Source: Eubacteriales Family XIII. Incertae Sedis bacterium
Lineage (GTDB): Bacteria; Bacillota; Clostridia; Peptostreptococcales; Anaerovoracaceae
Assembly (NCBI GenBank): GCA_031263335.1
Contig: JAISGB010000261.1
Coordinates: 1-5,029 of the forward strand
Reading direction: 5' to 3'
DNA length: 5,029 nt
The position numbers and the translations under genes were made by a program. The notes under the pieces were generated by a model. The model saw nothing but the letters and a program-made list of their open reading frames with translations. It did no database searches and was not told the DNA's origin. Positions 1 through 5,029 of this stretch are shown piece after piece (position 1 is the first letter of the stretch; each line of letters opens with the position of its first letter).

Positions 1-367
1 CGCCCTTGCCGCCCTTCAACTCGTACACGGCCGGCCACATATGGCCGAGAATGACGGCGAGGCCGCACAACATGGCGTACGAGAGGCCGATGTAACGCGC
101 CGCAAGCAACACGGGCAAAAACCCCTTCAGGACATCGACGGCAAAGGTGAGGGCCGCCGCCTTCTTTCCCATCGTCCGCAACGCGTTCGTCGTGCCGGCG
201 TTGCCGCTGCCCTCGCTGCGCACATCGACGCCGCGCGCCCTGCCGAGCATGATCGCGGGATTGAGATTCCCGATGAAGTACGCGGCGACGATCATCAGCG
301 CGAGCAACAGATGATTGATCGGAATGGAACGCAACGATTCAAAAAACCCCACGGGCGAATGCGCCAT
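1..367 (-). CDS. plsY: Acyl-phosphate:glycerol-3-phosphate acyltransferase PlsY, N-terminal 122 residues (3' end outside window)
   Basis: PlsY is a multi-pass membrane enzyme that transfers the acyl group from acyl-phosphate (made by PlsX) to the 1-position of glycerol-3-phosphate, the first committed step of phospholipid synthesis in most bacteria. The visible part has a hydrophilic lead of about 18 residues, a first membrane segment (about 19-38), then the cytosolic-loop motif GSGNAGTTNALRTMG (53-67). A second segment (about 70-92, containing DVLKGFLPVLLA) and a third (about 94-112) follow, and the fragment ends in GHMWPAVYELKGGKG (108-122), the second conserved motif. These motifs are diagnostic of the family. 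A usual PlsY is about 200 residues, so roughly 80 residues with the third motif lie past the left edge. The start is supported by AAGGGGG seven bases upstream and by its one-base overlap with the der stop (TAATG). The next in-frame Met (residue 25) falls inside the first membrane segment. The frame has no stop before the window ends. Confidence 0.96.
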   Translation of the reverse strand, partial: MAHSPVGFFESLRSIPINHLLLALMIVAAYFIGNLNPAIMLGRARGVDVRSEGSGNAGTTNALRTMGKKAAALTFAVDVLKGFLPVLLAARYIGLSYAMLCGLAVILGHMWPAVYELKGGKG

Positions 368-369
368 TA
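365..369 (-). other. TAATG stop/start overlap joining der and plsY
   Basis: The der stop TAA (369-367) and the plsY ATG (367-365) share one base. This supports both gene ends and suggests coupled translation of the ribosome assembly GTPase and the phospholipid acyltransferase. Confidence 0.9.
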
Positions 370-1686
370 CGTTTCCCCCTTTTCGCGAAACACGAACTTG
401 ACGGAAGTTCCCACAAATCCGAAACGCTCGCGAATCCTGTTCTCAAGATATCTGGCATACGAAAAGTGCATCAGATCGCGGCTGTTGACCTTGAAGGAAA
501 ACAGCGGCGGGCGGACGCTCACCTGCGTCGCGTAATAGATCTTGAGGCGTTTCCCCTTTTCCGAAGGGGGATTGTGCATGAGCATCGCGTCCTGGATGAG
601 GCTGTTGAGCTGTCCCGTGGGGACGCGTTGGGAACGATTTTCCGAAACGGCGGTCGCCGCGTCCAACACATCGGTCAAGCGTTGCCCTGTCTTCGCGGAG
701 ATGAAGAGCACGAGCGCGTAATCCATGAACGGGAATTCCGCGTACACTTTTTTGCGATACGCCTCCAAGGTCCCGGTCTCCTTCTCGATCAGATCCCATT
801 TGTTGATGGCGATCACGATGCCCTTGCCGGCCTCATGCGCCAACCCGCCGATCCGCTTGTCCTGCTCCGTCACGCCGTCCCGCGCGTCGATCATGAGGAT
901 GCACACGTCGCACCGTTCGACGGCCGCGATGGCGCGGATCACGCTGTACCGCTCGATATCGTCCGAGACCTTGCTCTTCCGCCGGATACCCGCCGTATCG
1001 ATGAGGACGTACGCGTTGCCGGCGTACGAAAAAGGCGTATCGATGGAATCGCGCGTCGTCCCCGCGACCTCGGAGACGATGACGCGGTTTTCGCCCGTTA
1101 TCGCGTTGACCAAGGAACTCTTTCCCACATTCGGCTTTCCGATGACGGCGATCCGTACGGCCTCATCCTCCGTCCCGTCCTCCGCCGAAGCGGGGAAACC
1201 CTCGACGACGCGATCGAGCGCGTCGCCCAAACCCGTCATGTTGACCGCGGAGATCGGGAGCGGTTCCCCCAATCCCAAGCCGTAGAAATCATAAAAATTG
1301 TCGGGGATCGTACCGGAGTCGATCTTGTTGGCGATGAGAACCACCGGCTTGCCCGTTCGCGTGAGCATGGCGGAAACCTCCTCGTCGACGGAGGTCAATC
1401 CCGCCTTGCCGTCCACGATAAATACGATGACGTCGGCCATCTCCATGGCGATCTGCGCCTGCTCGCGTATGCGGAAGAGCATGATGTCCTTCGTCGCCGG
1501 ATCGAGGCCGCCCGTATCGATGAGCGCAAAACGCCGGCCGCACCATTCCGCTTCCGCATAGATGCGATCCCTCGTGACGCCGGGCGTATCCTCGACGATG
1601 GAGAGCCGTCGTCCGACAACCTTATTGAAAAACGTGGATTTGCCCACATTGGGGCGGCCGACCACCGCCACGATCGGAATACTCAT
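367..1686 (-). CDS. der: Ribosome biogenesis GTPase Der (EngA), two tandem GTPase domains plus KH-like domain
   Basis: Der is an essential GTPase that binds the 50S subunit during late assembly; it is unusual in carrying two G domains in one chain. The 439-residue product is full length for the family. G domain 1: G1 GRPNVGKS (10-17), switch TPGVTRD (34-40), G3 DTGG (57-60), G4 NKID (120-123), G5-like SA (146-147). A short acidic linker (about 168-176) leads to G domain 2: GKPNVGKS (183-190), AGTTRD (208-213), DTAG (230-233) followed by the basic IRRKSKV, NKWD (295-298) and SAK (330-332). The C-terminal KH-like domain (about 352-437) contains DLMHFSYARYLENRIRERFGF-type sequence (404-424), a Der hallmark. 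All nucleotide-binding motifs look intact. The start is fixed by the typical [17 protein letters not shown] opening. The start codon overlaps the ftsY stop (ATGA) with only a weak purine-rich site upstream, so translation probably depends on ribosomes finishing ftsY. The stop shares one base with the plsY start. Confidence 0.98.
   Translation of the reverse strand: MSIPIVAVVGRPNVGKSTFFNKVVGRRLSIVEDTPGVTRDRIYAEAEWCGRRFALIDTGGLDPATKDIMLFRIREQAQIAMEMADVIVFIVDGKAGLTSVDEEVSAMLTRTGKPVVLIANKIDSGTIPDNFYDFYGLGLGEPLPISAVNMTGLGDALDRVVEGFPASAEDGTEDEAVRIAVIGKPNVGKSSLVNAITGENRVIVSEVAGTTRDSIDTPFSYAGNAYVLIDTAGIRRKSKVSDDIERYSVIRAIAAVERCDVCILMIDARDGVTEQDKRIGGLAHEAGKGIVIAINKWDLIEKETGTLEAYRKKVYAEFPFMDYALVLFISAKTGQRLTDVLDAATAVSENRSQRVPTGQLNSLIQDAMLMHNPPSEKGKRLKIYYATQVSVRPPLFSFKVNSRDLMHFSYARYLENRIRERFGFVGTSVKFVFREKGET
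375..381 (-). promoter_or_regulatory. Ribosome binding site of plsY, inside the end of der
   Basis: AAGGGGG on the minus strand lies 7 bases before the plsY ATG at 367, within the final codons of der (the Glu-Lys-Gly region of its C-terminus). With the TAATG stop/start junction, it allows a terminating ribosome to restart on plsY or fresh ribosomes to load directly. Confidence 0.7.
1683..1686 (-). other. ATGA stop/start overlap joining ftsY and der
   Basis: The der ATG (1686-1684) and the ftsY TGA (1685-1683) share two bases within a four-base ATGA. This is a standard arrangement for translational coupling, and it rules out a separate promoter between the stop and start codons. Confidence 0.9.
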
Positions 1687-2600
1687 TGTCCGTCACCGCC
1701 TTCTTCCCTCTCGAAGATGCTCGCCGCGAACGCGTGCGGATCGAAGGCCGCGAGATCCCGCAACCGCTCGCCCACGCCGATGAATTTGATGGGCAGATCG
1801 AACTCGTCGGCGACGGTGATGGCGATGCCGCCCTTCGCCGTGCCGTCGAGCTTCGTGATGACGAGGCCGGTCACCTCCGCCGCGTCGCCGAACTCCTTCG
1901 CTTGGCTGACCGCGTTCTTCCCCGTCGTGGCGTCGAGGACGAGCAGGGTCTCGCGCGCCGCGCCCGGATATTCCCTGTCGATGATCTTGTTCATCTTCTC
2001 CAATTCGCCCATGAGATTCTTCTTGTTCTGGAGCCTGCCCGCCGTATCGCAGATGAGAACATCCGATCCGCGGGCTTTCGCCGCCTGTACGCCGTCATAG
2101 ATCACCGCCGAGGGATCCGCCCCCTCGCCGTGCCGGATGACGTCGACGCCTACCCGTTCGCCCCATACCTTCAGCTGATCCGCCGCCGCCGCGCGAAAGG
2201 TGTCTGCGGCGACGAGGACGACGGACTTGCCCATGGCCTTGTACATGGCGGCCAATTTGGCGATGGTGGTGGTCTTGCCGCCGCCGTTGACGCCGATCAT
2301 GAGGATGACGAGCGGATATTCCTCCCGCATCCTGAGCCGATCCCCCTTGTCGACCAAGGATTCCACGATGGCCGCGATCCGCCGCTCCACCTCGGACGGT
2401 TCGGAGACGCGGGACTCCCGCACATCGTTCCGCAGTCGTTCGATGATGCGCACGGATGTCTCCATGCCGATGTCGGAGGTGATGAGTATCTCCTCGAGGT
2501 CGTCCATCAACGCCTCGTCGATGCGCGGCCGCATGAGGATCGCGTCGCCGATGCGCTCCTGCAACTTGCCGAAAAACCCTTTTTTTATGCCAAATGCCAT
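1683..2600 (-). CDS. ftsY: Signal recognition particle receptor FtsY (SRP-GTPase)
   Basis: FtsY docks SRP-bound ribosomes at the inner face of the membrane; it and Ffh activate each other's GTPase so that nascent membrane proteins pass to SecYEG. The 305-residue product has a basic amphipathic N-terminus ([10 protein letters not shown], 8-17) that probably binds lipid, and a helical N domain to about residue 90. The NG GTPase follows: G1 GVNGGGKT (103-110), G2 [11 protein letters not shown] (133-143), G3 DTAGRL (185-190), G4 [10 protein letters not shown] (249-258) and closing GVGE (275-278). The [11 protein letters not shown] and GGIA elements favour FtsY over Ffh, and there is no Met-rich M domain. 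It lacks the acidic A domain of E. coli FtsY, as is common in Gram-positives. Start 2600 was chosen because AAGGAG sits 8 bases upstream and homology begins at once; an in-frame ATG at 2726 would run back 98 bases into smc and adds an unrelated Arg/Ser/Pro-rich stretch. The stop overlaps the der start. Confidence 0.97.
   Translation of the reverse strand: MAFGIKKGFFGKLQERIGDAILMRPRIDEALMDDLEEILITSDIGMETSVRIIERLRNDVRESRVSEPSEVERRIAAIVESLVDKGDRLRMREEYPLVILMIGVNGGGKTTTIAKLAAMYKAMGKSVVLVAADTFRAAAADQLKVWGERVGVDVIRHGEGADPSAVIYDGVQAAKARGSDVLICDTAGRLQNKKNLMGELEKMNKIIDREYPGAARETLLVLDATTGKNAVSQAKEFGDAAEVTGLVITKLDGTAKGGIAITVADEFDLPIKFIGVGERLRDLAAFDPHAFAASIFEREEGGDGQ
1699..1704 (-). promoter_or_regulatory. 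Weak candidate ribosome binding site of der, inside the end of ftsY
   Basis: AGAAGG on the minus strand lies 12 bases before the der ATG at 1686, farther than the usual 5-9 bases. It is the best purine-rich match nearby. The poor spacing fits der being translated mainly by re-initiation at the ATGA overlap with ftsY. This is an inference from sequence alone. Confidence 0.4.
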
Positions 2601-2608
2601 CCGTCGTT

Positions 2609-2614
2609 CTCCTT
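2609..2614 (-). promoter_or_regulatory. Ribosome binding site of ftsY
   Basis: AAGGAG on the minus strand lies 8 bases before the ATG at 2600. It is within the 28-base gap between the smc stop and the ftsY start, and it decides the start over the upstream in-frame ATG at 2726. The gap is too short to hold a convincing terminator plus promoter, so ftsY is probably read from the smc transcript or from a promoter inside smc. Confidence 0.8.
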
Positions 2615-2628
2615 CTCGTTCCAAAACG

Positions 2629-5029
2629 TCATTGATCGAGCCGTTCCGCGAAATCCTCCGTCTCCTTCTCCCCGAGCAACAGGGAGAGGATGGTGGTGAC
2701 GCCCTGCTCCTGCATGGTGACGCCAAACAGCGCGTCCGCGTATTCCATCGTGGAACGTTGGTGCGTGACCAAGGCGAACTGGGTTTCTCGGAAATTCATG
2801 ATATAGTCCGCGAACCTTCGGATGTTCGTCTCGTCCAAGGCCGCGTCGATCTCGTCCAAGATGCAGAAGGGCGTGGGTTTGGCCTTCAGGATGGCGAACA
2901 TGAGGGCGATGGCGATCATGGCCCTTTCGCCGCCGGAATACCCGTCGATGCTGACCAAATTCGCCTTGCCGGGGGGACGTACGCTGATCTCGATCCCGCT
3001 CTCCAAGGGATTGTTCTCATCCTCGAGCCGCAGTTCCCCCTTGCCGCCCCCGAAGAGCAAGCCGAAGGCGCTGTCGAAGTTCAGGACCACCCGATCGAAG
3101 CATTCCTTGAATTTCATCTTTCCGATCTTGTCCATATCGGCGACGATCGTCCGATAGTCCTCCATGCTCTTGAGGATGTCGTCCCTCTGCTCGGAGAGGA
3201 AATCGTAGCGTTCCTTCGTCTCCTCATAGTCCTTGACGGCGCCGGGATTCACCTCGCCCAAGGCGCGCAGACGCTCCTTGATCTCTCGGTTCTCCTTGAG
3301 CGCCGTACTCATGACGAAGTCCTTCTTCTTGAAATCCATCGCGTGGACATAGGACAGCTCGAATTCCTCAAACAGCTTCTCCTTCCACGCGGAGATCCTC
3401 GTGTCCTGCCGTCCCAACTCCACCTCCATGGAATTTTTGGTCGCGGCCCGGGCCTCAAGGTCGTCCGTCAGCTTGTTCCGATCGAGTTCGCCCTCCTCGA
3501 TCCCCGTCCTGACGCCCCTTCGTTCAGCGGTCAACGCCTCCAACTCGGCGTCCAAACGCTCCTTTTCCGCCTCCAACGCCTTGACGGCGGTCTGCGGATC
3601 GATCGCGTCCTCCCGCAGGGCTTCCTCCGTCGGGAGCTTCTCATATTCGTCGATCTTGCGTTCCAGATCCGCCCGCAACTCATCGAGTCCTCGCGACACC
3701 GTTGCCGCATTGGCGTCGCTGTTGGATTTTTCCGCGTTGGCGGCGGCCACGCGCAACCGCACCTCCGTGACCTCCTCGTTCGCGGCCTCGTTCTCCCGCC
3801 GGTTGGATCGATGCCGCTCCATCTCCGCCGCCGTCTCCGCCTCGAGGGCGGCGATCTCACGTCCGAGACGCTCGATCTCCGCCTTCAGCTCATCGTTCAC
3901 GCCGATGTTCTTCGTCTTGTCCGTCTCAATATTGCGCAGTTCCCGCCGTCGCCGTTCGATGCGTTCCGTCAATTCTTCCAACCTGACGTTCAGCGATTTC
4001 AGCTCGCCCGTCCGATGCGCCGCATCCGCGCCCTTTTCGCGTCCCTCCCGATCGAGTTCGTTCAGTTCCTCCATGTACGCGCCGGTCCGATCCGTCAATT
4101 GCGCGATGCTTTCCTCCCGATGATCCCGTTCGTCCTTCAGGCGCGCGATCCGGACCGTCAGGGTCGCGATCTCCGATTTGCGTTCCAACAGATTCGCCGT
4201 CTTGTTCCTGTACGTCCCGCCCGTCAAGGCGCCCGCCGGGTTGACGACCTCGCCCTCCAAGGTGACGAGCTTGAAGCCGTCGCGGTTGTTCTTGTTCATG
4301 GCGATGGCGTCATCCAAGCGATCCACGATGATGACATTGCCCAACAGATATTCGAACACGTTCGCGTATCCGGCGTCAAACGCGATCCGCTCGACGGCAT
4401 AGCCGTCAAATCCCGCCGCCCGCTCCAAGCCGGTCTGCCGCTCCCGCTTCCTCGGCCTTATGGACGCGGCGGGCAGGAAGGTCAAACGCCCGGCTCTGTG
4501 CTTCTTGAGGTGTTCGATGGCGCGCTTAGCGCTCGCATCGTCCGAGCAGATCACATTTTGGAGCGCCGCGCCCAACGCGGTTTCGATGGCCGTCTCATAG
4601 CCCTTGGGCGTCTCCATGAGTTCCGCGACGACGCCGTCTATGCCCGGCAAACCCTGTTTCATCAGCGCCTTGACGCCCGCGTTGTAGCCCTCATAGTTGC
4701 TCTCCATCTCTTCGATGGTCTTCTTGCGGGAAGAAAGTCGGCCCTCCTCCAGTCCGATGCGCTCGACGGCCCTTCGCTCATCCCCGATCTGCCGCTTCAC
4801 CTCATCATAGGCGTCGCGCGCGGCCCGCTCCCGCTCGGCGACGGAGGCGATGTCGGCCTCTGACGCTGCGATGGCCCCGGATACCGCCCCGATCTCGGCC
4901 TCGGTCTCCTTCCGCGCATCGATCGCCGCCTCCAATTCTTCCTCCAACCGCGCGCGCGCCGCGTCAAAACTGCCCATGAGATCCGCGTTGCCCGCGACCT
5001 CCGCCTCCTTCATCGAACGCGCGCGGCTC
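2629..5029 (-). CDS. smc: Chromosome partition/condensin protein SMC, C-terminal ~800 residues (5' end outside window)
   Basis: SMC is the ATPase core of bacterial condensin. It dimerises through its hinge, works with ScpA/ScpB and organises the nucleoid. The frame is open through the right edge; five further codons (SRARS) precede the first visible Met at 5013, so that Met is internal. Numbering from it, 1-105 is the end of the N-terminal coiled coil and about 106-270 is the hinge (4698-4204), ending in a GALTGG glycine motif. About 275-630 is the returning coiled coil, rich in Glu, Arg, Lys and Ala. About 640-794 is the C-terminal head, with LFGGGKGEL (653-661), signature SGGERAM (693-699), Walker B FCILDEID (716-723), D-loop ALDETN (725-730) and switch His751. 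The stretch from hinge to stop (~524 residues) is close to what I recall for Bacillus SMC, so roughly 390 N-terminal residues, including Walker A, should lie beyond the window. The signature Leu/Met is replaced by Tyr692. The stop (TGA) is 28 bases before ftsY. Confidence 0.97.
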   Translation of the reverse strand, partial: SRARSMKEAEVAGNADLMGSFDAARARLEEELEAAIDARKETEAEIGAVSGAIAASEADIASVAERERAARDAYDEVKRQIGDERRAVERIGLEEGRLSSRKKTIEEMESNYEGYNAGVKALMKQGLPGIDGVVAELMETPKGYETAIETALGAALQNVICSDDASAKRAIEHLKKHRAGRLTFLPAASIRPRKRERQTGLERAAGFDGYAVERIAFDAGYANVFEYLLGNVIIVDRLDDAIAMNKNNRDGFKLVTLEGEVVNPAGALTGGTYRNKTANLLERKSEIATLTVRIARLKDERDHREESIAQLTDRTGAYMEELNELDREGREKGADAAHRTGELKSLNVRLEELTERIERRRRELRNIETDKTKNIGVNDELKAEIERLGREIAALEAETAAEMERHRSNRRENEAANEEVTEVRLRVAAANAEKSNSDANAATVSRGLDELRADLERKIDEYEKLPTEEALREDAIDPQTAVKALEAEKERLDAELEALTAERRGVRTGIEEGELDRNKLTDDLEARAATKNSMEVELGRQDTRISAWKEKLFEEFELSYVHAMDFKKKDFVMSTALKENREIKERLRALGEVNPGAVKDYEETKERYDFLSEQRDDILKSMEDYRTIVADMDKIGKMKFKECFDRVVLNFDSAFGLLFGGGKGELRLEDENNPLESGIEISVRPPGKANLVSIDGYSGGERAMIAIALMFAILKAKPTPFCILDEIDAALDETNIRRFADYIMNFRETQFALVTHQRSTMEYADALFGVTMQEQGVTTILSLLLGEKETEDFAERLDQ

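Noticed and set aside
41..535. A 164-codon plus-strand open frame covering the plsY start and the end of der
   Set aside because: It lies opposite the conserved PlsY motifs and the Der KH domain, and its sequence resembles no known protein.
466..2100. A 544-codon open frame on the plus strand, antisense to der and ftsY
   Set aside because: Both genes it overlaps are strongly supported by full sets of GTPase motifs on the minus strand. The antisense product has low-complexity His/Arg/Asp-rich composition and no family resemblance.
2601..2628. Possible terminator or promoter between smc and ftsY
   Set aside because: The 28-base gap shows no stem-loop followed by a T run on the sense strand and no recognisable -35/-10 pair. 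It is mostly the ftsY ribosome binding site.
2601..2726. Upstream in-frame ATG at 2726 as an alternative ftsY start
   Set aside because: The extra 42 residues are Arg/Ser/Pro-rich and overlap the end of smc by 98 bases. The ATG at 2600 has a well-spaced AAGGAG and a typical FtsY N-terminus.
2200..4863. An 887-codon open frame on the plus strand, antisense to ftsY and smc
   Set aside because: It crosses the smc-ftsY boundary and covers conserved coding sequence on the other strand. Its translation has no recognisable motif and looks like reversed Glu/Arg/Asp-rich coiled coil (Leu/Arg/Asp-rich). GC-rich codon choice in smc rarely creates antisense stops, so a long shadow frame is expected.
5011..5013. 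The first visible ATG in the smc frame as the smc start
   Set aside because: The frame stays open to the window edge, and the protein would begin in the middle of the N-terminal coiled coil without its Walker A head. The real start is outside the window.
2629..5013. Other coiled-coil ATPases (RecN, Rad50/SbcC, MukB) as the identity of the long coiled-coil protein
   Set aside because: The folded hinge ending in GALTGG, the LFGGGKGEL and PPGK elements of the head, the DEIDAALD Walker B and the position before ftsY are all specific to SMC. RecN is much shorter, SbcC has a zinc hook rather than this hinge, and MukB has a different head sequence.

Overview
All four protein genes in this window lie on the minus strand and form one tightly packed housekeeping cluster. 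In transcription order (right to left) they are smc (5' part cut off by the right edge), ftsY, der (engA) and plsY (3' part cut off by the left edge). Only 28 bases, between smc and ftsY, lie outside these genes. No RNA gene, mobile element, CRISPR array or terminator was seen.

The DNA is GC-rich by eye, with many G/C-ending codons. The smc-ftsY pairing, the short FtsY without an acidic A domain, the Bacillus/Clostridium-like Der and the use of PlsY together suggest a Gram-positive-type bacterium, most likely a GC-rich, possibly uncultured member of Bacillota (Clostridia). Synergistota or a related lineage is not excluded. This assignment is inferred from remembered protein and gene-order patterns, not from a search.

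Layout: 5029-2629 encodes the hinge, C-terminal coiled coil and C-terminal ATPase head of the chromosome condensin SMC. 2600-1683 encodes FtsY, the signal recognition particle receptor GTPase, preceded by a clear ribosome binding site. 1686-367 encodes Der, the double-GTPase ribosome assembly factor, whose start overlaps the ftsY stop by four bases (ATGA). 367-1 encodes the first 122 residues of PlsY, the membrane acyltransferase that makes lysophosphatidate, whose start shares one base with the der stop (TAATG).

The genes do not form a single pathway. They are core growth functions (chromosome organisation, membrane protein targeting, 50S subunit assembly, phospholipid synthesis) that are probably co-transcribed and, from ftsY onward, probably translationally coupled. 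The most notable points are the direct joining of two gene pairs that I remember as usually separate (smc-ftsY and der-plsY), and a non-standard residue and spacing at the SMC ABC signature motif. I found no evidence of a previously undescribed system here.
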